DNA of 64,000 nucleotides from QUBU01 sp014337915 (lineage in GTDB: Bacteria > Pseudomonadota > Gammaproteobacteria > Steroidobacterales > GCA-2729495): the NCBI GenBank assembly GCA_030263395.1, contig SZOW01000013.1:1-64000 (forward strand), given 5' to 3'. The notes below the pieces were generated by a model that was not told the DNA's origin, did no database searches, and was given only the letters and a program-made list of their open reading frames with translations. Every line of letters begins with the position of its first letter. The stretch's first letter is position 1. Position numbers and translations under genes: made by a program. Positions 31,272-39,624 of this stretch are shown piece by piece.

Positions 31272-32732
31272 TCAGCGGCCGTTGCCGCCGCGGGCGGCCT
31301 CGAGCCGGGCGCGGAACACCTGCATCACCCGCTCATAGAGCGCATCGCCGAGCGCCTGGTCCTCGACGCCGCGCTCGACGCTGGGGTTGTCGTTCACCTC
31401 CATCACCACGTGGCGCCCGTCGATCTCCTTGATGTCCACGCCATAGAAGCCGTCACCGATGGCATTGGCCGCCCGCAGGCCCAGCTCCACTACCGCGGGC
31501 GGCGCCGCTTCCACCCGCAGCGTCTCCCAGCGCCCGCCGGTCAGCTTGCCGCCGGCCTGCTGCTTGTAGATCTGCCAGTGGTTGCGCGCCATGAAATAGC
31601 GGCAGACATAGAGTGCCTGGCGGTCGAGTACGCCGAAGCGCCAGTCGAAGGAGGTGGGCATGAACTGCTGGGCCACGACCAGGTCACTGCGTTCCAGCAG
31701 CTGGCGCAGTGCCGCGCGCAGTTCGCCCGCGTCCTGCACCTTGACTACGCCCTGGGAAAAGCTGCTGTCCGGCTGCTTGAGCACGCAGGGCAGGCCCAGC
31801 TCGCCGGCGACACGCTCGATGTTGTTGCGGTGGGCGATGACGGTCTTCGGCGTCGGGATGCCGAGGCGCGTCATCAGCTCGGCCAGGTAGACCTTGTTGG
31901 CGCAGCGCACGATGGAGTCCGGGTCGTCGATGACGATCAGCCCCTCGGCGCGCGCCCGGCTGGCGAAGCGATAGGTGTGGTGGTTGACCTGGGTGGTCTC
32001 GCGGATGAACAGGGCGTCGAACTCGGCGATCCGGCCGAAGTCGTCGGGGCCGATGATCTCCACCTCGAAGCCATGGGCCTCGGCGGCACGCTCGAAGCGC
32101 CGCAGTGCCGGCGGGTCCGAAGGCGGCGAACGGTCCGCCGGATTGACGAGGATGGCGAGCTCGTGGCGCACCGCCGGCGCCTTCGGCGCCGGCATGCGCC
32201 GCGCGAAGTGCTGCTCGATGGCACCGCGGAGGAACTCGCGCTGCCCGGCCGGGATGTCGCCCACCGGTATCGGCCGCAGGCCCTGCAGGCGCCATTTCGG
32301 CCGGCGCAGGAAGCTCGCCTTGAGCAGCGGCACCGGGAACAGGTTGAACAATGCCTGGGCGAGGCGCTGGAAGCGCGGCTGCGGGTGGTGGCCGAAGTAG
32401 ACGCTGAGCTCGAAGCGCTCCTCGGCCATGTCCTGGAGCGCGCGCTGCATCAATTCCTCCAGCTCCTCGGTGGGCCGGATCAGCGCCGGGGACTTGATGT
32501 CCTGCATGGTCAGCACGTCGGGCAGCGGCCGGTGGCCACGCGCGGCAGCCAGCAGCGATACGTAGTAGCCGCTCGCCTGGTAGGCGTAGGACTCGCAGAG
32601 GTTGTAGACGCGCGGCCGCCGCAGGGCGCTGAAGCGCGCTTCGGTCAGGTAGCTGCGCGCAGCCACTACCTCGGCCGACGGGATCTGCAGGGGCCAGTCC
32701 CGCGGCTCGTCCACCACGATCAGCGTAGCCAT
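31272..32732 (-). CDS. RimK-like ATP-grasp amidoligase with RLAN N-terminal domain
   Basis: A 486-residue protein. The first 150 or so residues (LIVVDEPRDWPLQIPSAEVV... VYNLCESYAYQASGYYVSLLA) match the domain known as the RimK-like ATP-grasp N-terminal domain. The C-terminal half is an ATP-grasp ligase with VLKQPDSSFSQGV and the metal-binding MEVNDNPS near residues 443-450. RimK enzymes add glutamate or similar residues to protein or peptide carboxylates. Its start overlaps the end of the peptidase gene by 13 bases, and the GCS2 gene follows 8 bases on. The acceptor is unknown. Confidence 0.85.
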   Translation of the reverse strand: MATLIVVDEPRDWPLQIPSAEVVAARSYLTEARFSALRRPRVYNLCESYAYQASGYYVSLLAAARGHRPLPDVLTMQDIKSPALIRPTEELEELMQRALQDMAEERFELSVYFGHHPQPRFQRLAQALFNLFPVPLLKASFLRRPKWRLQGLRPIPVGDIPAGQREFLRGAIEQHFARRMPAPKAPAVRHELAILVNPADRSPPSDPPALRRFERAAEAHGFEVEIIGPDDFGRIAEFDALFIRETTQVNHHTYRFASRARAEGLIVIDDPDSIVRCANKVYLAELMTRLGIPTPKTVIAHRNNIERVAGELGLPCVLKQPDSSFSQGVVKVQDAGELRAALRQLLERSDLVVAQQFMPTSFDWRFGVLDRQALYVCRYFMARNHWQIYKQQAGGKLTGGRWETLRVEAAPPAVVELGLRAANAIGDGFYGVDIKEIDGRHVVMEVNDNPSVERGVEDQALGDALYERVMQVFRARLEAARGGNGR

Positions 32733-33445
32733 CGACGGCGCCTCGGCACCTCGATCACGAGCAGGTTGGCGTCATAGGTCAGGCTGCCGAGGAGCACGGC
32801 ATTGATCAGCCGATGCAGGTCCACCGAGTAGTAGCGCTGGCCGCTGATGGGATTCCATTCGTAGGGGTCGGCGACGTCGACCAGCCGGGTGCCGCGATCA
32901 TACCCCGACAGCACCACGAAATGCCCGGCGGGCTGGCCCCGCACGTCGTCGGGCGCGCAGCTCTCGGGGATCTCGCGCCGCGACTGGTAGAGGTAGGTGG
33001 CCGAGAGCCCGGTCATGACCGGCACGCCACGGCCGAGGAAGCGTCGCAGCAGCGCCGGGCGCAGGTCCTCGAAGCGCAGCTTGCCGCCCAGCTCGAGGAA
33101 GCGCAGGTAGCCGCGGCTGGCCAGCCGCAGCTTGGCGTCATCCTTGGCAGCCGCCTGGGCCTCCAGCCGCGCCATCAGGTCGGCAACCGGCAGCAGCGCC
33201 CAGGTCGGGTCGAACAGGCGCAGGTTGTAGGTGTACAGCGTGACGCGGTAGCCGCGCGCCAGGGCATGGTTGGCCAGGAAGACGTCCAGCGTGCCTCCAC
33301 CGCCGCCGAGCATGTCGACGCCGCCGATGACCTCCTCCAGGCTGATCTCATCGCCGTGGTAGCGATAAATGCCATGCAGGCAGGTCGGCCCGCAGGTGAC
33401 CTCGTCGGGTTGCGCGGCGATCTGGAATCGCAGCCGTCGGTGCAT
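32720..33445 (-). CDS. C39-like cysteine peptidase
   Basis: A 241-residue papain-fold protein. The catalytic cysteine is Cys18 in DEVTCGPTCLHG, with His175 in AGHFVVLSGYD and Asp193 in DVADPYEW completing the triad, as in bacteriocin-leader C39 peptidases. There is no signal peptide or fused ABC transporter, so it is a soluble cytosolic enzyme. It is followed directly (13-base overlap) by the RimK-like ligase, and 26 bases separate it from the upstream beta-propeller gene. It may trim or transfer a peptide made or modified by the two ligases. Confidence 0.8.
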   Translation of the reverse strand: MHRRLRFQIAAQPDEVTCGPTCLHGIYRYHGDEISLEEVIGGVDMLGGGGGTLDVFLANHALARGYRVTLYTYNLRLFDPTWALLPVADLMARLEAQAAAKDDAKLRLASRGYLRFLELGGKLRFEDLRPALLRRFLGRGVPVMTGLSATYLYQSRREIPESCAPDDVRGQPAGHFVVLSGYDRGTRLVDVADPYEWNPISGQRYYSVDLHRLINAVLLGSLTYDANLLVIEVPRRRRWLR

Positions 33446-33471
33446 GGCGTCTCCCCCAGCTCCGCACGGCC

Positions 33472-34389
33472 TCAGCCGGCGAACTCGGCGACCCCGGCCA
33501 GGCTGCGGTACGGCTTGGCGAATCCGGTGTCGATCTGGCCGGTGATCCGCTCCTCGACCAGGTCCACCCGCGACATGACGCCGGTGAAGATGTTGGCTAC
33601 CAGCGCGTAGCGCTGGTCCCGGCAGCTGCGGATCATGGCGTAGCCGTACTCATCGAGCTGGATGCTGCGCAGGGTATTGCCGGCCTCGTCGACGAGATCG
33701 ATGAAGCTGCCGCGCAGGAGCAGCAGCGTGCCATCCTCCAGGTAGGCGACACCGGTGGTCCACCTGCGCGCGTATTCAGCACCACCGGGATAGCTCACGA
33801 GGTCCGGCATCTGGTGGCCGGCGACGACGTCGAAGCGCATGACGCGCATGCCGAGGTCGGTGATGTAGGCGAGGATGCGCCCGCCGGGGTGCATGGCCGT
33901 ATGGGTGACACCGTGGAATCCCGTGGGCGATGCGGCGGTCTCGTTGTCGAACTCCGCCACCAGCGCCAGGTCCGCGCTGCGCTTCTGGATGCGGCCATGG
34001 CCCACGACATCGGTGCCGGGCAGCAGCCGCATGTCACCGCCCTTGTAGGGGCGGCTGCCCTTGAGGTACTCGCCGAGGTAGATGCTGCCATCGCGGCCGA
34101 ATGCGACGTTGCCCCAGGCGCGCCCGCCTCCGTCGAACGCCGGCAGCTGCCGCCCGTCGCGTCCCACCCGTACCACGCAGCGCGCGAATGGATCGAACGC
34201 CCACAGCGTGCCGTCGGGGCCGAAGCTGAGGTTGATCACCAGATGGGTCGTACCTTCGGTGTAAAGGGTGCCCTTCGGCACCAGGTGGCGATCGAACTGC
34301 AGGATGCGACCCTCGCCGGCATGGTCGTCCCGAGGGTCGTTCAGGTAGGTGCAGCCGAGGAAGATGTCCCCGGGAGCGAACGGCTTCAT
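33472..34389 (-). CDS. Beta-propeller (NHL/SMP-30-like) protein of unknown function
   Basis: A 305-residue protein made of repeated strands such as INLSFGPDGTLWAFDPF, NVAFGRDGSIYLGEYL, TAMHPGGRILAYITDLG and GVAYLEDGTLLLLRG, which read as blades of a propeller. No signal peptide is seen. Start 34389 (MKPFAPGDIFLG) is chosen; the longer form adds a non-repeat leader. As the first gene of the minus-strand array it may be a binding or lactonase-like partner of the amidoligase system, but this is inferred from position alone. Confidence 0.65.
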   Translation of the reverse strand: MKPFAPGDIFLGCTYLNDPRDDHAGEGRILQFDRHLVPKGTLYTEGTTHLVINLSFGPDGTLWAFDPFARCVVRVGRDGRQLPAFDGGGRAWGNVAFGRDGSIYLGEYLKGSRPYKGGDMRLLPGTDVVGHGRIQKRSADLALVAEFDNETAASPTGFHGVTHTAMHPGGRILAYITDLGMRVMRFDVVAGHQMPDLVSYPGGAEYARRWTTGVAYLEDGTLLLLRGSFIDLVDEAGNTLRSIQLDEYGYAMIRSCRDQRYALVANIFTGVMSRVDLVEERITGQIDTGFAKPYRSLAGVAEFAG

Positions 34390-34528
34390 GGTCGAGACTT
34401 TGGTCACGCTTTTCCCCAGCGCCCCGGCGGGTTGGTGATGCTGGACCCGTGACGGATTACACATAATCCAGCCAGGCTCCCGACTAGCATCTTACAGGCA
34501 TAACTTCATCCGGTGCCTGACCCTCCCG

Positions 34529-36901
34529 ATGCGGAGCCTTCGACTCAAGATCCTCGCGCTGGCCGCGTTGCTCGTCGTCCTGACCCAGGTCGGGACCATC
34601 GGCGCGCTGCTGTTCACCGCCAGCCACGAGGTCGAACAGCGCATCCGCAGTGATCTAGCGACGGCCGGCACGGTCCTCGACCGCGCGATGAAGCTGCACT
34701 CCGACCGCCTGCGCGAGGCCATGGGCGACCTTGCCAGGAATCCGGAATTCCTGCGTGCCGATGCCATGGGTAACCGGCCGCTGCTGGCGCGGGAACTGCT
34801 GCGCTCCATGGCTCAGGCCGATGCGGACCTCGCGGTGGTGCTCGACCCGGATGGCCGGGTGCTGGCCGCAACCGGCAGCGCACTGCGGCTGCCGGAACGG
34901 CTGCCCGATGTGGTGCAGATCGCGGCCGGTCATCACAGCGCCCGTGGCGTCTTCGAAGCCGCGGGCGCCACTTACCATGTCACGACGCTGGCGCTGCGCG
35001 GACCGGGTGGCCGGCCCTTCGGCTGGCTGGCGGCGGGTTTTGCGCTGGATGATGCACGCGCGGGCCGTATCGCCGCCTTCGGCGGCCAGGACATCGCCTT
35101 CGTCACCGGCTGGGGCAGCAGCCTGCGGCTGGCCGGCACATCACTACAGGGCATCGACCTCGACCAGATCCGCACGCAGCTCGCTGCCGCCGGTGCCGCG
35201 ACCGGCACGACAGTCGAAGCCAGGATCGGGGACAGCAGCTACATCGTCGCCCACAAGGCCCTGGTGCCCGGGAAGACGGACGCCCAGATCCTGCTGTTCC
35301 AGTCCATGGAGCAGGCGCTGGCACCCTACCGCGTGCTGCGCTGGTCCGCACTGGGCGTCGGTCTGGTCGCACTGCTGGCGGCGCTGGTCGGGGGTGCCGT
35401 CGTCACCCGTGCCATCACCCATCCGGTGCAGGAACTGGCCGGCGCCGCGAAACGCATCAGCGGCGGCGACTACAGCCGCCCGGTGGAAATTGCCGCCGGC
35501 GATGAACTCGGCATGCTGGCCGGCGCCTTCAATACCATGCAGGCCGGCATTGCCGAACGCGAGGCCCGCATCACCTACCAGGCGCAGTTCGATCCCCTCA
35601 CCGGCCTGCCCAACCGCCTGCTGGCCCTCGAACAGCTGGAGAAGGCCGTCGCCGGGGCACAGGCGGCCGCGGCACCGGTGAGCCTGCTGGTCATCGACCT
35701 CGGCAACTTCGCCAGCATCGCCGCGACCCTCGGCCACGAGATCGCCGATGCGCTGCTGTCGCAGGCCGCCGAGCGCCTGCGCGCCAGCGCCGACGCCCGG
35801 CATACCGTGGCACGGCTGGAGGGCGACGAGTTCCTGATCATCCTCGATGGCCTCGGCCTCGATGCGGCCCGCGAGCTGGCCGAGGACCTGCTGCGCCTGC
35901 TGAGCGTGGGTCTCTCGGTGCGCGAGGTCAACATCAGCCTCGATGCCGCGGTGGGCATCGCGCTGTTTCCCGAGCATGGCGCGGACCCTGCGCAGCTGCT
36001 GCTGCGGGCGAGCGTGGCCAGGAGCGATGCCCGCAATGCGCAGGAACCCATCCATGTCTACCAGGATGGCCAGGAGGAGCGCCGCGTCCGCCAGCTGACC
36101 GTCCTCGGCGACCTGCGCCGTGCGGTGCGCCACGACGAACTGAAGCTGTACCTGCAGCCCAAGCTGTCGCTCACCGACGGCCGTGTCTGCGGCGCCGAGG
36201 CGCTGGCACGCTGGGACCACCCGACCTTCGGCTGGCTGCCACCGGACGAGTTCATCGGCGTCGCCGAGCAGTTCGGCAGTATCTCCCTGGTCACCCACTG
36301 GGCACTGACCGCGGCGGTGCGCGAGTGCCGCCTGTGGGTGGAGGACGGACTCGACATCTCGGTCTCGGTGAATCTTTCGGGCCGCGACCTCCTCGACCAG
36401 AACCTGCCGGTCTTCATCCTCCAGCTGCTGCGCGACCATGACCTCGCGCCACGCTACCTGACGGTGGAGATCACCGAAGAGGCGCTGGTCCGCGACTTCG
36501 CCCGCGCCACCCTGGTGCTGCAGTGCCTGCGCGACCTCGGCGTGCGCGTCTCCATCGACGACTTTGGCACCAAGTACTCCTCGCTGGTGCAGCTCAAGCG
36601 CCTGCCGGTGGACGAGCTGAAGATCGACCGCAGCTTCGTCATGGAACTGCCACAGGACCGCGACGACGCGGCCATCGTCCGCTCGACGCTGGACCTGGCC
36701 CACCGGCTGGGCCTCGAGGTAGTTGCCGAAGGTGTCGAATCGGCGGCGGCCCTGGACTGGCTGGCAGCCCATGGCTGCGAGCGCGCCCAGGGGTTCTACA
36801 TCAGCCGCCCGATGCCCGCCGAGTCCTTCGGCGCCTGGGTGCGCCGCTATGCCGGCAATGGGCAGGCCACGCGGCAGGTCACCCAGGCAGAGGCGGTCTG
36901 A
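34529..36901 (+). CDS. Membrane Cache-HAMP-GGDEF-EAL protein, probable c-di-GMP phosphodiesterase
   Basis: A 790-residue protein. An N-terminal helix, a periplasmic Cache-like sensor (about 35-270), a second helix (about 275-300) and HAMP (ITHPVQELAGAAKRI) come first. The GGDEF domain (about 345-510) has EGDEF in place of GGDEF near residue 430 and no RxxD inhibitory site. The EAL domain (about 525-770) keeps the catalytic set: AEALARW, VNLSGRD, VEITEEAL, SIDDFGTKYSSL, LKIDRSF, VAEGVES and CERAQGFY. This predicts an active phosphodiesterase with a GTP-sensing or inactive GGDEF. It is divergent from the propeller gene. Confidence 0.9.
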   Translation: MRSLRLKILALAALLVVLTQVGTIGALLFTASHEVEQRIRSDLATAGTVLDRAMKLHSDRLREAMGDLARNPEFLRADAMGNRPLLARELLRSMAQADADLAVVLDPDGRVLAATGSALRLPERLPDVVQIAAGHHSARGVFEAAGATYHVTTLALRGPGGRPFGWLAAGFALDDARAGRIAAFGGQDIAFVTGWGSSLRLAGTSLQGIDLDQIRTQLAAAGAATGTTVEARIGDSSYIVAHKALVPGKTDAQILLFQSMEQALAPYRVLRWSALGVGLVALLAALVGGAVVTRAITHPVQELAGAAKRISGGDYSRPVEIAAGDELGMLAGAFNTMQAGIAEREARITYQAQFDPLTGLPNRLLALEQLEKAVAGAQAAAAPVSLLVIDLGNFASIAATLGHEIADALLSQAAERLRASADARHTVARLEGDEFLIILDGLGLDAARELAEDLLRLLSVGLSVREVNISLDAAVGIALFPEHGADPAQLLLRASVARSDARNAQEPIHVYQDGQEERRVRQLTVLGDLRRAVRHDELKLYLQPKLSLTDGRVCGAEALARWDHPTFGWLPPDEFIGVAEQFGSISLVTHWALTAAVRECRLWVEDGLDISVSVNLSGRDLLDQNLPVFILQLLRDHDLAPRYLTVEITEEALVRDFARATLVLQCLRDLGVRVSIDDFGTKYSSLVQLKRLPVDELKIDRSFVMELPQDRDDAAIVRSTLDLAHRLGLEVVAEGVESAAALDWLAAHGCERAQGFYISRPMPAESFGAWVRRYAGNGQATRQVTQAEAV

Positions 36902-36932
36902 CCGGCTGCCGGGCCGGCTGGCCTGGCCCGGC

Positions 36933-37496
36933 CTAGGCCTCGACGGGCGCAGTCACGCCGGCGGGCAGCGTGGCGAAAACCCGGTCGTACAATTGCTGCT
37001 CACGCTGCGTTTCCGCCTCGGTCACGCCGGCCATGTAGGCCCAGTCATCCATGGAAAACAGCTTCTGCGCCAGCTCGGTGATGGCGCCGTGGTGGCCCAT
37101 GTTGGCGGTGATGTAGGCCGTATAGGCGCGGCTGACTTTCTCGAAGCGGTCCAGGGCGGCGGCACCCTCCGCCCGCAGCGCATCGCGTGCGGCAATCAGC
37201 TGGTGCAGGTGGCGCTGGTTGTCGCCGAGGCGGGTATCGAGGTCACTTAGCGCCTGCTCGGCGCTGGCATCCAGCGGCGTACCCAGCCGGGAGCGGATCA
37301 TCTCGCCCATGCGCACATCCTGGATATGCAGACGATGCATGGCCGCCTCGATGTAGTCGCCTTCCGCGACATAGAAAGGCAGGTAGGCCGCGTCGCCACG
37401 TGCGCCCTTCTCCAGCGCCACTGACAGCGCATGCCGTACCGATTTCAGCCGCCGCCGCTCGCGGGCGACGCGCTCACGCAGGGGGAGATTGCTCAT
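36933..37496 (-). CDS. Conserved helical protein of unknown function
   Basis: A 187-residue protein, almost entirely helical and rich in Ala, Arg, Glu and His. The middle contains YLPFYVAEGDYIEAAMHRLHIQD, where acidic and histidine residues might bind metal, and later NMGHHGAITELAQKLFSMDDW. It might be a four-helix-bundle protein (hemerythrin- or ferritin-like) but the standard motifs are not matched. Start MSNLPLRER at 37496 is chosen over an ATG four codons upstream. It is convergent with the EAL gene, 31 bases away. Confidence 0.6.
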   Translation of the reverse strand: MSNLPLRERVARERRRLKSVRHALSVALEKGARGDAAYLPFYVAEGDYIEAAMHRLHIQDVRMGEMIRSRLGTPLDASAEQALSDLDTRLGDNQRHLHQLIAARDALRAEGAAALDRFEKVSRAYTAYITANMGHHGAITELAQKLFSMDDWAYMAGVTEAETQREQQLYDRVFATLPAGVTAPVEA

Positions 37497-37693
37497 GACA
37501 CCGTCCATGGCTGCCAGTGCAGCCGGTTTCTGCCAAGCATCGGACCCCGGCGATCATAACGCCTGACCCGGGATGCCGCGAGCCGGCGCCCCGGGCAGCG
37601 CGAGGCGGCTCGCCGGTGCCCCTGGGGGCTGTGCAGTGCAGCGGCGCCCGTATACTGGCTGCCAGCCGGCCCGGCAGCCGGAGGAGAAACCGC

Positions 37694-38083
37694 ATGCCTC
37701 GCCTTTCCCGCAGCCTGTTCCTGATCGCGGGCATCAGCCTGATGCTGGCCGCCATGCTCAGCGCCTATGGCTTCCACGGCCTGCCCGGCAAGGTGCCGGA
37801 CGCCAAGCTGGCATCCTGGGGCTGGGCCACGCAGTTCCAGATGTTCCACTCCATCGGCCTCATCATCATCGGCTTCATGCTGGCAAAGGCGCCCGCCTCG
37901 AAGCTGCTGCGGCTGGCGGCCGCACTGATGATGGCGGGCCTGGTGCTGTTCCCGGGCAGCATCTACGCCACCACGCTCGGCGCCCCCGAGATGCTGGTCG
38001 AAGTCGCGCCCCTCGGCGGCAGTTCCTTCATGGCCGGCTGGCTGCTGACCGGCATTGCCGGCTGGCGTCTGCCCGCAGCCTGA
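37694..38083 (+). CDS. DUF423 family membrane protein
   Basis: A 129-residue protein with four membrane helices. It has the family pattern: LMLAAMLSAYGFHGL near the start, then WATQFQMFHSIGLIIIGF and LVLFPGSIYATTL with the closing APLGGSSFMAGWLL. Function unknown; homologues are common small inner-membrane proteins (YwdK/YgdD type). GGAGGAG sits 7 bases before the ATG. Confidence 0.85.
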   Translation: MPRLSRSLFLIAGISLMLAAMLSAYGFHGLPGKVPDAKLASWGWATQFQMFHSIGLIIIGFMLAKAPASKLLRLAAALMMAGLVLFPGSIYATTLGAPEMLVEVAPLGGSSFMAGWLLTGIAGWRLPAA

Positions 38084-38152
38084 GCCGGCCGGCGAACCAT
38101 GGCGGCAATGCGCTATCCTTGCGCCGCAACCGATCGAGGGAGTCATCCGCAG

Positions 38153-38935
38153 ATGAACCGGCCATTTACGGCGCTGACGCGCCGCCTGGCGCTGGCGCTG
38201 CTGGCCTGCACGGCCGTCGCCTGCACCGGCATGGGCAAGTCACCAAAGACGGTGCTGGTTGCCGGCGCCACCGGCCAGACCGGCATGCAGATCGTCCGGC
38301 ACCTGCAGCAGCAGGGCTACCGGGTGCGGGCGCTGGTCCGCGACGCCGACAAGGCCCGCGAGCAGCTGGGCGCCGACGTCGACTACGTGCAGGGTGACGT
38401 GAAGGACGCGGCCGCCGTGAAGGCCGCCGCAGCGGGCACCTTCGCGGTGATCTCCAGCATCGGTGCCCGCGGCCGGGACGGCCCGGACCGCCCCGAGATG
38501 ATCGACTACCAGGGCGTGCGCAACCTGGTCGATGCCGCCAGAGCCGCCAGGGTGCGGCAATTCGTGCTGATCTCCTCGCGCGGCGTGACGCAGGCCGACC
38601 ATCCGCTGAACCGCATGTTCGGCAATGTCCTGGCCTGGAAGCTCAAGGGCGAGGACTACCTGCGCGCCAGCGGCATCCCCTACACGGTGGTGCGCCCTGG
38701 CGGCCTGCTCAATGAGCCGGGCGGCATCAGCGACATCGCCTTCGAGCAGGGCGACACGCCAGTGGGCACGCGGGTGCTGAGCATCCCGCGCGAGGATGTG
38801 GCCATCGTCTGCGTCGAGGCCCTGCGGCACCCGGAGGCGAAGAACCGTACCTTCGAGATCCATCGTCTCGAAGGTCCGCCACCCAGCGACTGGCAGGCCC
38901 GCTTCGCGGCGCTCAGGCCCGACCCGGCACGCTGA
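38153..38935 (+). CDS. NAD(P)-binding SDR-like protein with export/lipoprotein signal
   Basis: A 260-residue protein. A twin-arginine-like N-terminus (LTRRLALALLACTAVAC) ends in a possible lipidation cysteine. An atypical SDR (NmrA/SDR_a5-like) Rossmann domain follows: VLVAGATGQTGMQIVRHL (nucleotide loop), QFVLISSRGV and VVRPGGLLNEPGG. A folded, cofactor-loaded enzyme would suit Tat export. GAGGGAG lies about 8 bases before the ATG. Substrate unknown. It lies 70 bases after the DUF423 gene on the same strand. Confidence 0.75.
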   Translation: MNRPFTALTRRLALALLACTAVACTGMGKSPKTVLVAGATGQTGMQIVRHLQQQGYRVRALVRDADKAREQLGADVDYVQGDVKDAAAVKAAAAGTFAVISSIGARGRDGPDRPEMIDYQGVRNLVDAARAARVRQFVLISSRGVTQADHPLNRMFGNVLAWKLKGEDYLRASGIPYTVVRPGGLLNEPGGISDIAFEQGDTPVGTRVLSIPREDVAIVCVEALRHPEAKNRTFEIHRLEGPPPSDWQARFAALRPDPAR

Positions 38936-39598
38936 CTAGCTGTGCGTGCCCCGGCGTACCAGCGCGTACGCCTGCTCGTGCATCGCGGTGATGCCCCGCT
39001 CACGGAAGCGCGGCTCCGCGCTGAGTACCTCGCGGCGCTCCAGGCTGGCCACGGTGAAGTCGCGCGCATGGCGCGCCCGCACCTCGGCCTCATCCACGGA
39101 GAACGGCGGGCCCTGGGCGACCGGCGGGCTGTAGTCCAGCGTGACCAGCAGGCCGCGCGCAGCGGGCGACAGCAGCCTGGCGACGTGCTCCACATAGCGG
39201 CCGCGCATCGCCTCGGGCAGCGCGATCAGCGCCGCGCGGTCGTACCAGGCGGTCACCGCACCCAGCTCCTGCCGGCCGATCGCGAAGAAATCGCCGCAGA
39301 GGATCTCGATGTTGCCGGCCTTCAGCCGCGTGGCCCCGGGCAACGGCTCCACCACCGGCTGCAGCTGGTGCTCGGCGAAGAACGCATCGGCCGCCAGCCG
39401 GCTCAGCTCGATGCCGACGACCTCGTGCCCCTGTGCCGCGAGCCAGCCCATGTCGAGGCTCTTGCCGCAGAGGGGCACCAGCACCCGGGCAGCGGCACCG
39501 AGCTGCGCATGGTGGCGCAGCAGCATGCCGTTCACTTCACTGTTGTGGAAGCCGATCTGTCCCTTCTGCCAGCGCTCCATCCAGAAGCCGTGATCCAT
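38936..39598 (-). CDS. tpm: Thiopurine S-methyltransferase
   Basis: A 220-residue enzyme that methylates aromatic thiols and, in bacteria, selenium or tellurium compounds. The family start MDHGFWMERWQKGQIGFHNSEVN is followed by VLVPLCGKSLDMGWLA (SAM loop), GIELSRLAADAFF, and YDRAALIALPEAMRGRYV. The length equals the bacterial Tpm proteins (about 217). Start 39598 is set by the conserved N-terminus. It is convergent with the SDR gene, the two ending at adjacent bases. Confidence 0.93.
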   Translation of the reverse strand: MDHGFWMERWQKGQIGFHNSEVNGMLLRHHAQLGAAARVLVPLCGKSLDMGWLAAQGHEVVGIELSRLAADAFFAEHQLQPVVEPLPGATRLKAGNIEILCGDFFAIGRQELGAVTAWYDRAALIALPEAMRGRYVEHVARLLSPAARGLLVTLDYSPPVAQGPPFSVDEAEVRARHARDFTVASLERREVLSAEPRFRERGITAMHEQAYALVRRGTHS

Positions 39599-39624
39599 GA
39601 TGTTGCAGCTCCTGCCGCTGCCAC

